A stretch of DNA of 64,000 bases from Niastella sp966212235 (GTDB lineage: Bacteria; Bacteroidota; Bacteroidia; Chitinophagales; Chitinophagaceae): NCBI GenBank assembly GCA_966212235.1, contig CBIHPP010000013.1, forward strand, positions 1 through 64,000, written 5' to 3'. Within the stretch, counting starts at the first letter, position 1. The number at the start of each line of letters is the position of its first letter. The position numbers were made by a program, and so were the translations under genes. This document shows, piece after piece, positions 36,001 through 45,300 of the stretch. The notes under the pieces were generated by a model, which saw only the letters and a program-made list of their open reading frames with translations, made no database searches and had not been told where the DNA came from.

Positions 36001-37172
36001 AGGTTAATATACAGGTGAATGACAGTGGCGCTGGCATACCGGCCGGTACAGGTGATAAATTGTTCAATCGTTTTTACCAGGTAAAAGACAATTCCACCGC
36101 AGGTAAATCCGGTTTTGGCATCGGTCTGTTCCTGGTAAAGCATTTTACCACATTGCACCATGGGCAGGTTACCTACGAAAGCCAGGTAAACGAGGGCGCC
36201 TCCTTTTCCCTTACCTTGTTAAAGGGTATCGCCCACTTTGCCGGACACGAAATCAATCACGAGGAGGAACCCGCTGCCGAAGCAGCGCTTCCATTACCTG
36301 AAGAAGTGGATATTACCCCCGATAAAGGCAAAGAATTGTCGGCCCTTGTTACAGAAAAGCCCACCCTGTTGATAGTGGATGATGATATCGACCTGCGGAG
36401 TTACATCAACAAAGTATTCAGCAACGAGTTTACGGTATTACAGGCTATAAACGGACAGGAAGGTTTTACATTGGCACAACAATACCTGCCCGATCTGATC
36501 ATCAGCGATATAGCGATGCCCGAGCTCGGCGGTTTGGAATTGTGCAAACAGGTAAAAGAAAACCCTTCCTTATCGCACATACCCATTATTCTGCTAACTG
36601 CCAGCACCGCTTCGGAAACAAGGCTGCAGGGTATTGAAGCGGGGGCCGACGATTATATTACCAAGCCATTTGAAAAGGAATTACTGAAAGCACGGGTGGT
36701 GAGCCTGCTGAAAAAGCGTAACTCGTTACAGCAGTATTTCTATAATGAAATTACATTACAGCAGAGCGATGGCAAGGTATCTGTAGAGTACCGCGAATTC
36801 CTCGATAAATGTATCCGCATAGTAGAAGATCATCTGGATGATGAAACCTTTTCTATTAAAACACTCGCCACGGAAATGGGGATGAGCCGTTCCACGCTGT
36901 ACCGGAAAGTAAACTCGGTTTCCGGCCAGTCCATCATCGGGTTTATCCGCTTTATTCGTTTGCGCAAGGCGGCCGAGCTAATGATAAATACAGAAAACAA
37001 CGTCTCGGAAATTGCTTCCATCACCGGGTTTAATGACATCAAATATTTCCGCACCCACTTTTCGCAACTGTTCGGCATGAACCCTAAGGAATACATTCGC
37101 CGTTTCAGGAAACCCTTCCGTAACAATCTGCAACTGAATAAGAACATTCGCAAACCTGGTCAGGACAATTGA
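33045..37172 (+). CDS. Hybrid two-component system regulator (HTCS 2)
   Basis: A 1375-residue paralogue of HTCS 1 in the same domain order. I use the ATG at 33045 because a positively charged signal peptide (MRNPIRRVTSVVSMLVCLF) starts there; an ATG at 33033 and TTG at 33021 are alternatives. Propeller repeats begin FLDDEQGLSNNTVRSIFQDH; a Y_Y_Y domain, membrane helix (WWAYTLYGVCAIAVVFLII), HisKA with H849 (VSHEFRTPL), HATPase, receiver with D1155 (PDLIISDIAMP) and AraC domain (GMNPKEYIRRFR) follow. It lies 129 bases before SusC 2 in the same direction, the usual place for the regulator of that locus. Confidence 0.95.
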   Translation: MRNPIRRVTSVVSMLVCLFLPVLLRASPIPPLVFLDDEQGLSNNTVRSIFQDHKGFIWLGTFDGLNRYDGYDCKVYRNKPNDAHSLVHNIILSVTEDSLHNIWIGTRQGASRLAPLWDQFSSVYLRGNKSQPLNAVVKEVRADRSNNIFLATEGMGLLLCAKGALEAEPVALMQGSRTITSYTVKTVRMDAAGNVWALVQKHGLARYNYATKQLMLVNASMPDAACLETPGNNLVIANGPSLYSYNPATSASTELFNYQQQLPDAGNILTFSIDSAGRYWIGTVLGRLLAWKPGEQVATLFDRKDGSQSFSRMGLHTLFIDRQSRKWIGTATSGAAMIDPHKDRFQTLTYEPGNSNSLADKTVSAIYEADDGTMYIGTDGGGISIWNRQDNTFTTLRNRLGDVYSLSDNAVTTAIKADNAHNIWIATFHQGIYRYTPATQKIDHYPLLNLVSNTEDMIAYAVLEDHSRQLWVSTLRRNSVYGALYLLNRVTNQFEVFDALSDLFTLYEDSNGVLWGGNLNQLVKIDKTTKKHTFYNIGYAVRSIYDDGSGNLWLGTEGGGLQLFDRKRGRITARYTTLQGLCSDMVLTILADGGGHLWLSTVNGLARFDSNKRSFRNYYQADGLQGNQFHYNSALVLRNGQLAFGGIKGMNLFHPEAIQVNHAMPPLQLTDVMINNTPATEDTAYIKQIGNSNIAAITLPYSKAVLFFKYTALEYSVPGKINYAYYMEGWDRNWNNAGNMRTAAYTHLDEGSYVFRVKSTNGEGEWNPQQIAIRITVLPPWYRSWWAYTLYGVCAIAVVFLIIRYRTRQSRLNYEVKVAQLQTKEAQLTAQKEKEIHEKRLTFFTNVSHEFRTPLTLIIDPVKEMIEQEKEPVQKEGLHMVFRNARRLLSLVDQLLLFRKAETAADTLYLTMLNATELCREVFYSFVQQARIKKLDYRFECANEVTELCVDREKLEIILFNLLSNAIKFTPAGGTVLLKLSATDTQVNIQVNDSGAGIPAGTGDKLFNRFYQVKDNSTAGKSGFGIGLFLVKHFTTLHHGQVTYESQVNEGASFSLTLLKGIAHFAGHEINHEEEPAAEAALPLPEEVDITPDKGKELSALVTEKPTLLIVDDDIDLRSYINKVFSNEFTVLQAINGQEGFTLAQQYLPDLIISDIAMPELGGLELCKQVKENPSLSHIPIILLTASTASETRLQGIEAGADDYITKPFEKELLKARVVSLLKKRNSLQQYFYNEITLQQSDGKVSVEYREFLDKCIRIVEDHLDDETFSIKTLATEMGMSRSTLYRKVNSVSGQSIIGFIRFIRLRKAAELMINTENNVSEIASITGFNDIKYFRTHFSQLFGMNPKEYIRRFRKPFRNNLQLNKNIRKPGQDN

Positions 37173-37229
37173 GCATTTTTCCCCCCTTTTTTGGCTGAAA
37201 ATACCACCCCGCTTATTTAATACCCCCTT

Positions 37230-37237
37230 TACTTTTG
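37230..37237 (+). promoter_or_regulatory. Possible -7 element of the SusC 2 promoter
   Basis: TACTTTTG matches TAnnTTTG 64 bases before the SusC 2 start. Just upstream are C-runs (CCCCCC, CCACCCC, TACCCCCT), which may be where the HTCS binds. Downstream is a 10-bp tandem repeat (GATCTTATTC GATCTAATTC, 37261-37280). Confidence 0.4.
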
Positions 37238-37301
37238 GGTCGTTCAACCATTACGATTGCGATCTTATTCGATCTAATTCATTCTTCAACCTAATTGCTG
37301 T

Positions 37302-40300
37302 ATGAGAACAACGAAATTGTTTTTACTGTCCTTGCTGGCAGTGCTGCTGGGCAGCACATCCGGCTGGGCACAAAACCGAACGCTGAGCGGCCGGGTGATC
37401 GATGCCGGCTCCAATGCTCCGCTGGCCGATGTTAATATTACCATTGAAGGAAACCCTGATGGGATAACTACCGATTCGGCCGGCCGGTTTACCATCGCCC
37501 TGCCCGCAGGTGGCAAACTGGTATTATCGCATGTAGGGTATAATACCCTGAAATTAAAACCAGACGCCTCTGGAAACCTGACGATCAGGATGGAACAATC
37601 AACCGCCACGGAGCTCGACGATGTGATCGTGATCGGCTATGGCGCCCGAAAAAAAGCAACTCTTACAGGATCGATCGTACAGGTGGGGGAGGAAGTGTTC
37701 AAAGATCGCCCCTTGCCTAATGCCGTCACCGCTTTACAGGGCGAGATCCCAGGCTTGCAGATAACCCGTACTTCTGCCCGACCGGGAAATGAGGGACTGG
37801 CTATTACCCTGCGTGGTGCATCGTCCACAGCGAATGTTGACCCATTGATCATTGTTGACGGAGTGCCGGTAATAGGTACCTGGGAGCTTAATCAGATCAA
37901 CCCGAACGATATTGAAAGTGTGAGCGTTTTAAAAGACGCTTCTGCCGCCATTTATGGAGCACGGGCGCAAGGTGGCGTGATACTCGTTACTACCAAAAGA
38001 GGTAGAGCCGGTAAAATGTCCGTAAGCCTGAATTCTAATTTCAGCCATAACACTATTGGTATTTCTGTGCCCTGGGCTTCCATGCCGCAATGGGCTGCCC
38101 TGTACCTGCAAACATCTACTTCTGATAAAAGAGATATAGCGGGCAACCCGGTAGAATGGTTCCCGCAGTGGACGAAAGCCAATCTGCAGAAGATGGCTGA
38201 TGATTCTTCTTTCGATTATACCGATCCCGGTGGTATTGTACACCACTATGCCGATAACAACTGGCAGAATGCGCTGTACGCACCTTCCTGGAGTAACCAG
38301 CAAAACCTGATGGTACGCGGCTCCGGCGGTAAAACAGCGTATATGCTTTCGCTGGGTTATGCAGATAATAAGTCTTTATTAAAGACCGCCTACGATGGCG
38401 AAAAAAAATATACAGCGCGTTTTAACTACGACTATAACATCAGCGATCGCGTGAAGTTGGAAACAGGCGTGTCGTTCGATAACAGGATTGTAAAAAGTCC
38501 GCGCAACGGTATAGGCAATGGTTATTTTGATGCGCCAATTTTCCCGACATACAACAAGCTAGGACAGTATTATGATGACTATGGTTACAGGAACCCGGTA
38601 GCCTTTACCCAAGCGGGCGGCACCTCCAAAAACAGGGAAGGCATTGTGCGATTGAACAGCAAACTCACCGCAGAAATATTCAAAGGGTTAAAGCTAACCG
38701 GCAACGCCGCGATCGTAAAACGCGATGGCTGGAAAACCGAATACAACCAGACCTTTAACTTTTGGAACTGGCAGGGCACAAAGATCAATTCAGTGCAATT
38801 TGGTGCGCCCAATAACCCTGCCTTAACAGAAACGATAGGCAATACCGTGTACCAGACCTACACCGCGCAGTTGGATTATAACAAAACAATTGCTGCGGAT
38901 CACAATATTGCCGCCATGGTGGGTACTTCTGCCGAGTTGTTTGAAGACAAAACCGTAAGCGCCACCCGTTCACAATTACAATACGATGGCCTGTACGATC
39001 TGAATACAGCCATTTCTCCGGCTACGGTTTCCTATACTAACTCCAACTCAGGCGGTTCCTTCCACTGGGGCCTGGTATCCTATTTTACCCGTATCAACTA
39101 CGATTATAAAAAGAAATACCTGTTAGAGTTCCTGGGCCGCCGCGATGGTTCATCACGCTTTAATGCGGTGAACCGTTGGGCAAATTTCTACGGTGTATCT
39201 GGCGGATGGCGCATAACAGAAGAAGCCTTTATGCAACACATAGATTGGCTGAATGAGTTAAAAGTGAAAGCAGGGTATGGCGAAACCGGAGGACAGGGTG
39301 GTGCAAAACTCCTGGGCTATTACGATTACCTGGCGCAGGTAAATACCGGTACCGCGCTGTTCGGTTCTACTCCCGCTTTACAATCAGCCAATAATACAAA
39401 TACGATCACTACCAACGAGCGCAGTTGGGAAAGAATGTCTAAGAAGAACATAGCGGTAGAGTTTGCGGTGCTGGCAAACCGGTTGAATGGTACGTTTGAA
39501 TTGTTTGAGAACAGGAACGTAGGCATGCTTGTTGGTTTGATATACCCGGCCGTTCTTGGCGGATCCGCGCCTACCACCAACAGCGGTAACCTGCGTACCC
39601 GCGGATGGGAGCTGACCCTGAACTGGAAAGACAAAGCAGGTGATGTAACGTACAATATAGGTGTTAACCTGTTCAACGCAAAGAACACTGTAATCGCTTT
39701 CGCCGGCGCCAATACCTGGGGCGAGGGTAAATATACCAATCCCCGGGAAGGCTATCCTTTAAACAGTATATATGTATATAAGACCGATGGCTATTTTCAA
39801 ACCCAGCAGGAAGCCAATGATTATTTTACTAAATACGGTGCTTCGGGCCGTGTAGCCAGCTATAACGGCGGCGCTGGCGCCACAAACGTATTACGCCCCG
39901 GCGACCTGAAAGTGATTGACCTCGATGGCGATGGAAAAATAACAGCTAACGGAACCGGCGTTAAAGGAAGCGGTGATCTGTATTACTATGGAGATGCCGA
40001 CCCCCATTACCAGTTCGGTGTAAACCTGGGCGCCCAATGGCATGGCTTTGATTTCAGCGCTTTTATACAGGGTGTTCTCAAATGGAATATCCTGCGGGTT
40101 GGTAATGCACGTGCACCGTTCTTCCGCAACTACGCGAACGTAAACACCACCTATATTGGTAAAACATGGACAGCCGATAACCCCAATGCACAAAACCCCA
40201 GGCTTTCGTTCGATAGCAATATCAACAACTGGAACTGGCTGTTTAACGATGTGAATGTACAGAACCTGCGCTATGCAAGATTAAAATCGCTGGTGATAGG

Positions 40301-40487
40301 CTACACGCTGCCACAGACTGTATCATCACGCATTAAGGCCGACAAGCTCAGGGTGTTTTTCTCAGGCAACGATCTGTTTGAGCTCACTTCGGTGCGCGAC
40401 GGCTTTGATCCCGAACGCGGAGAAAGTGCCGATAACAGTTATCCTTTCTTCAGGACCTGGTCATTCGGCCTCAACCTGACCTTCTAG
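37302..40487 (+). CDS. SusC-family TonB-dependent outer-membrane transporter (second locus)
   Basis: A 1061-residue glycan importer. Signal peptide to residue ~24 (SGWAQ), carboxypeptidase-regulatory-like domain (RTLSGRVIDAGSNAPLADVN), linker DDVIVIGYGARKKATLTGS, plug with TALQGEIPGLQITR and DPLIIVDGVPV, then a barrel ending WSFGLNLTF. It is followed by its SusD partner and a run of glycosidases. The C-terminal region with LKVIDLDGDGKITANG resembles the calcium-binding DxDGDG loop common in SusC. Cargo is probably arabinose- and galactose-containing oligosaccharides, judged from GH43, GH51 and GH2 downstream. Confidence 0.95.
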   Translation: MRTTKLFLLSLLAVLLGSTSGWAQNRTLSGRVIDAGSNAPLADVNITIEGNPDGITTDSAGRFTIALPAGGKLVLSHVGYNTLKLKPDASGNLTIRMEQSTATELDDVIVIGYGARKKATLTGSIVQVGEEVFKDRPLPNAVTALQGEIPGLQITRTSARPGNEGLAITLRGASSTANVDPLIIVDGVPVIGTWELNQINPNDIESVSVLKDASAAIYGARAQGGVILVTTKRGRAGKMSVSLNSNFSHNTIGISVPWASMPQWAALYLQTSTSDKRDIAGNPVEWFPQWTKANLQKMADDSSFDYTDPGGIVHHYADNNWQNALYAPSWSNQQNLMVRGSGGKTAYMLSLGYADNKSLLKTAYDGEKKYTARFNYDYNISDRVKLETGVSFDNRIVKSPRNGIGNGYFDAPIFPTYNKLGQYYDDYGYRNPVAFTQAGGTSKNREGIVRLNSKLTAEIFKGLKLTGNAAIVKRDGWKTEYNQTFNFWNWQGTKINSVQFGAPNNPALTETIGNTVYQTYTAQLDYNKTIAADHNIAAMVGTSAELFEDKTVSATRSQLQYDGLYDLNTAISPATVSYTNSNSGGSFHWGLVSYFTRINYDYKKKYLLEFLGRRDGSSRFNAVNRWANFYGVSGGWRITEEAFMQHIDWLNELKVKAGYGETGGQGGAKLLGYYDYLAQVNTGTALFGSTPALQSANNTNTITTNERSWERMSKKNIAVEFAVLANRLNGTFELFENRNVGMLVGLIYPAVLGGSAPTTNSGNLRTRGWELTLNWKDKAGDVTYNIGVNLFNAKNTVIAFAGANTWGEGKYTNPREGYPLNSIYVYKTDGYFQTQQEANDYFTKYGASGRVASYNGGAGATNVLRPGDLKVIDLDGDGKITANGTGVKGSGDLYYYGDADPHYQFGVNLGAQWHGFDFSAFIQGVLKWNILRVGNARAPFFRNYANVNTTYIGKTWTADNPNAQNPRLSFDSNINNWNWLFNDVNVQNLRYARLKSLVIGYTLPQTVSSRIKADKLRVFFSGNDLFELTSVRDGFDPERGESADNSYPFFRTWSFGLNLTF

Positions 40488-40515
40488 ATTGTTTGATTTA
40501 AAAAAACGATGGTTT

Positions 40516-42354
40516 ATGCCAACAATAAAAAAATTCATTTCTATTACAGGAGCGGCCTTGATTGTACTGGTGTCATCCTGCACCAAAACTTTTCTCGATC
40601 TGGACCCGCAAGACAAGGCAACAGAAGCCGTTTATTATAAAACACCCGATCAGTTTAAAGCCGCTGCCAATGATTTCTATAACAAGATGATCGGTTTCAA
40701 AGCGATTGATAAAAGTAGCATCTATGGCTGGATGGATGGGGGGAGCGATCTGTTGAACCCCGGCTACGGCTGGCCTTCCAGCCTCAACGCCACTGATCTT
40801 TACTGGAACAACCCTTATGCTTATATCCGCGCCAACAACATCCTGATTGGTAAAGGTGCACAATACCCTGGCGATTATGCAGGTATTAAGCAATACGTGG
40901 CCGCTGCATACTTTTTTCGCGCCTGGCACCATTTCTTCCTGTTAAAACGCTTTGGCGGCATACCGATAGATACCGTTGTAACAGATGTAACCAGTGCATT
41001 ATTGAAAGCGCCGCGCAACAGTCGCTATGAAGTTAGCCGTCAGATATTAGCTGACCTGGATGTGGCGATTGACGGCCTGCCGCTGGAAGCCAGCATTGCT
41101 GCCGCTGACAAAGGACAGGTAAGCAAACAGGCTGCTATGGCTTTTAAAGCAAGGGTGTTGTTATATGAAGGCACCTATGAAAAATATGTAGGCAAGACAA
41201 CTGATGGCGATGGCGTATCGACTGGTGCGGGTAGCAATGGCTACGATGCCGGTAATGTAACCAAATACCTCACCGAAGCCGCTTCGTTGAGCCAGCAGGT
41301 AATGTCTTATACCGACTATTCCCTTTTCAGCGGTGTGGACTCGCTCAGTTACCGCTACCTGTTTATTCTGGACGATGCTGCCTCTAACCCGAAGGGACTA
41401 ACGAAAACCGCTAATAAGGAATATATTCTGGCCAGCAGGTACGACTATACCCTGTTACAGGGGGGAACCAACCTTACCCATACCGGTGGTGGTGGTATTT
41501 CAAGAAAGCTGATGGACATGTTCTTGTGTAAAGATGGTTTGCCATTTAGTGTATCCCCCCTGGCAAAAGGCTACGCTTCAATGACCGATGAGTTTGATAA
41601 CCGGGAATCACGCATGACCTGTATTACCGGTAAACCCAAACAAAAGTATTGGGGCTTTAGCTCTGCTTACGGCGCTAATTATACGCTGGCTAACTATTTT
41701 ACTGTTTTTAACTGGCCTTCGTATATCAACGTGACGTACCCCGACTTAAGCAATGGCGGCAGTGGGTATGGCAACCGCAAATGGAGCAGCGAAAGCCTCA
41801 ACCGGAACGACAACCAGGAATCTTACGACTATCCGCAGATACGGCTGGCAGAAGTATACCTCACCTATGCCGAGGCCAAATGCGAATTGGGCAATGGTAC
41901 TATTTCAGATAATGACCTGAATATTTCCATCAACAAAATAAGAGCGCGTGCCGGCGCCGCACCGTTAACCAACGCCCTGATAGCGCCTTACCCTTCACTC
42001 ACCATGCTGGGGGAGATCCGCCGCGAACGTACGCTGGAGCTGTTGAGCGAGAATACCCGTTTTACCGACCTCTTCCGCTGGGGCATAGCCGAGCAGGAGT
42101 TGAACCAGGTGCCAAAGGGAATGATCGTGCAATATAATGGGCAGCCAACAGAGATCGCCACTTTTATCAACCCATATACCAAGGTTGCAGCTTATAAGGC
42201 CAGCACCTATGCTTTTGGGGTAGATGCAACATCTGGCGCCGTAATATTGAGTGGTCCGCCCCTGGTGCCTATGACTAAGAAAAATTATCTCACTGCTGTT
42301 CCGCTCGACCAAATCACGCTCAATGCGAACCTGCTGCAAAATCCGCAGTATTGA
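40516..42354 (+). CDS. SusD/RagB-family surface glycan-binding lipoprotein (second locus)
   Basis: A 612-residue partner of SusC 2. A TTG two bases after the SusC stop opens a longer frame, but the ATG at 40516 precedes the lipoprotein signal (MPTIKKFISITGAALIVLVS, then SC). The lipidated cysteine is followed by TKTFLDLDPQDKATE. SusD features include AAAYFFRAWHHFFLLKRFGG, YPQIRLAEVYLTYAEAKCEL and IRRERTLELLSENTRFTDLFRWG. It is 28 bases after SusC 2 and 20 bases before the GH43 fusion, so one transcript is likely. Confidence 0.95.
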   Translation: MPTIKKFISITGAALIVLVSSCTKTFLDLDPQDKATEAVYYKTPDQFKAAANDFYNKMIGFKAIDKSSIYGWMDGGSDLLNPGYGWPSSLNATDLYWNNPYAYIRANNILIGKGAQYPGDYAGIKQYVAAAYFFRAWHHFFLLKRFGGIPIDTVVTDVTSALLKAPRNSRYEVSRQILADLDVAIDGLPLEASIAAADKGQVSKQAAMAFKARVLLYEGTYEKYVGKTTDGDGVSTGAGSNGYDAGNVTKYLTEAASLSQQVMSYTDYSLFSGVDSLSYRYLFILDDAASNPKGLTKTANKEYILASRYDYTLLQGGTNLTHTGGGGISRKLMDMFLCKDGLPFSVSPLAKGYASMTDEFDNRESRMTCITGKPKQKYWGFSSAYGANYTLANYFTVFNWPSYINVTYPDLSNGGSGYGNRKWSSESLNRNDNQESYDYPQIRLAEVYLTYAEAKCELGNGTISDNDLNISINKIRARAGAAPLTNALIAPYPSLTMLGEIRRERTLELLSENTRFTDLFRWGIAEQELNQVPKGMIVQYNGQPTEIATFINPYTKVAAYKASTYAFGVDATSGAVILSGPPLVPMTKKNYLTAVPLDQITLNANLLQNPQY

Positions 42355-42374
42355 TAGCATAAAATAATAAAGAA

Positions 42375-45300
42375 TTGAAAAGAGTATTGTTTTTTACTTT
42401 GATCGCTCTGGCAACGTTACCAGGTCAGGCGCAGGATTATCCGAAAGCCATTTTGAACGGCGATTATCCAGATCCATCCATTATACGGGAAGGGGAAGAT
42501 TATTACATGACGCATTCTCCTTTTTATTATGCTCCTGGCTTTTTGATCTGGCATTCGAAAGACCTTCTGAACTGGGAACCTGTTTGCCGGGCGATCACGG
42601 AATATAAAGGTTCTGCGATGGCGCCGGACCTGGTGAAGTACAAAGGGAAATATTACATCTATTACCCGGCTGACAACACCAATTGGGTGGTTTGGGCAGA
42701 TAACATCAGGGGGCCATGGAGCAAACCAATAGACCTGAAAGTAAAAGGTATTGATCCGGGACATGTGCCAGATGAAAAAGGGAACCGCTACCTGTATGTG
42801 AACGAAGGTGAAGTCATTCAATTGACAGAAGACGGGCTGGCAACCATCGACAAAAAGAAAAAAGTATATGAAGGTTGGGCGTATCCCAAAAGCTGGGTAA
42901 CGGAATGTATGTGCCTCGAATCGCCCAAGCTGAATTTTCATAACGGTTATTATTACATGACTTCTGCAGAAGGTGGTACTGCAGGGCCGGCAACCAGCCA
43001 CATGGCAGTTGCAGCGCGCTCGAAAAGTATTTTAGGGCCCTGGGAAAATTCTCCGTATAACCCGATTGTGCACACATACAGCGTGGATGATAACTGGTGG
43101 TCGAAAGGGCACGGTACCCTGATCGACGATGTGAACGGAAATTGGTGGATGGTATATCATGCCTATGCTAAAGGTTTCCATACCCTGGGGCGACAAACGC
43201 TGATTGAACCTGTTGAGTGGACAAGCGATGGCTGGTACAGGACCAAAGCCACTAATCCCCCTGTAAAACCAACGACTACGATAAAGCATGGGCTTGAACT
43301 TTCCGACGATTTTAAAGGAGATAAGTTAGGTGTTCAGTGGACCTTTTGGAAAGAGTTTGCACCACAAGCGCTTACGTTTAAACAGCAAAGCCTGTTTGTT
43401 GCAGCAAAAGGAACAACGCCTGCCGACGGCCGCCTGTTGTTGACCACCGCTACCGATAAGAATTATGAAACACAGGTAGAGCTAATTACAGAAAAGGGGA
43501 ATAGGGCCGGCCTGATGCTGTATTACAACGAGGAAGCTTATGCCGGGGTAATTTCCGACGGAAGCCGGTTTACTATATACAGAAACGCAAAAGATTCTGT
43601 GACAGTTCCGAATAAAATGGGAAAGTATTGCCATGTAAAAATTAAAAACCAGGGAAACAATGTTACTATCTGGGCAGGTAAGGATGGAAAAACATGGACA
43701 TCAATTTTAGAAAACCTGGATGTATCCGGATTACATCATAACAAATTCGGTGGATTTTATGCATTACGCATCGGACTGTTGTCAGCGGGAAAAGGACATG
43801 CGCGCTTCAATCAGTTCCGTTATAAGAATGCAGTTCCGCAGGAAAAAGACATGAGCGCTTACCTGATGGTTTTTCATAAAGATGAAACGCATGGGTTGTA
43901 CATGGCGTTGAGCCCGGACGGTTATAGTTTTACAGCCTTGAACAATGGCAAGCCGGTTATTGCCGGCGATACCATCGCTATGCAGAAAGGCATCCGTGAT
44001 CCGCATATTTACCGGGGACCCGACGGGGGCTTCTATTTAGCCATGACCGATCTGCATGTTTTCGCAAAAAGAGATGGTCTTCGGGATACGGAATGGGAAC
44101 GTGATGGAAAACAATATGGCTGGGGAAATAACCGTGGCCTGGTGCTGATGAAATCGTGGGACCTGATCAATTGGAAACGCACCAATATCCAGTTTGATAC
44201 CCTGTCGGCAGGATTGAGCGAAATAGGTTGCGCATGGGCGCCCGAAACCCTGTACGACGAAAAGAAGGGAAAGTTGATGATTTACTTTACCATGCGTTAC
44301 AAAAATGAAAAGAACAAACTATACTACGTTTATGTAAATGATGATTTCAATAAGATCGAAACCCTGCCGCAACTCCTGTTCCAATATCCGAATCCCCAGA
44401 TCTCGGCCATCGATGCCGATATAACAAAGGTGGGAGATAAGTTCCGGATGTTTTATGTTTCCCACGATGGCCAGGCAGGTATTAAACAGGCAACTTCCGA
44501 TAAGATAAACAGCGACTACCAGTTTGACGCCCGTTGGTACGATCCGGAAAAAGTAAGTTGTGAAGCACCCCATGTATGGAGGCGCATCGGTGAAAATAAA
44601 TGGGTATTGATGTATGATATCTATGGACTGAACCCACACAATTTTGGTTTCAGCGAAACCAGCGACTTTGTAAACTTTACAGATCTGGGCCATTTCAATG
44701 AGGGCGTGATGAAGACCACCAATTTTACATCACCCAAGCACGCTGCCATTATTCATTTAACAAAAGAAGAAGCCACGAAATTGGCGCAGCATTGGGGACT
44801 TTCGTACGATTTTCTAACAGCGCCAAATAAGAACAACCCGGTATTGCAGGGAAGTTATGCCGACCCGGAAATTCTATATGCCGAAAAAACCAACAGGTAT
44901 TATATCTACCCAACGAGCGATGGCTTTACCAATTGGAGCGGGACTTCTTTCAAAGCCTTTTCTTCGAAAGATCTGAAAAGCTGGAAAGAGGAAGGTGTGA
45001 TACTGGACCTGGAAAGAGATGTGACCTGGACTCACCGGAACGCCTGGGCGCCCTGTATCATAGAGAAAAAAGATAAGGACGGAAACTACAAATACTATTA
45101 TTATTTCACGGCCGGTCAAAAAATAGGGGTTGCAGTGGCCGATAACCCTACGGGCCCGTTTAAAGATTTTGGCAAACCATTGATCGACAAATTACCGGAT
45201 GGCGTACGGGGCGGGCAAAACATAGACCCCGATGTATTTACCGATCCGAAAACCGGAAAAACATATTTGTATTGGGGCAATGCCTGGATGGCCGTTTGTG

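Noticed and set aside
7862..37172. The two HTCS genes in opposite orientation as a DNA inverted repeat or inversion boundary
   Set aside because: They are alike in protein, but their DNA has diverged too far to act as a recombination repeat, judging by comparison of the conserved HisKA and receiver segments.
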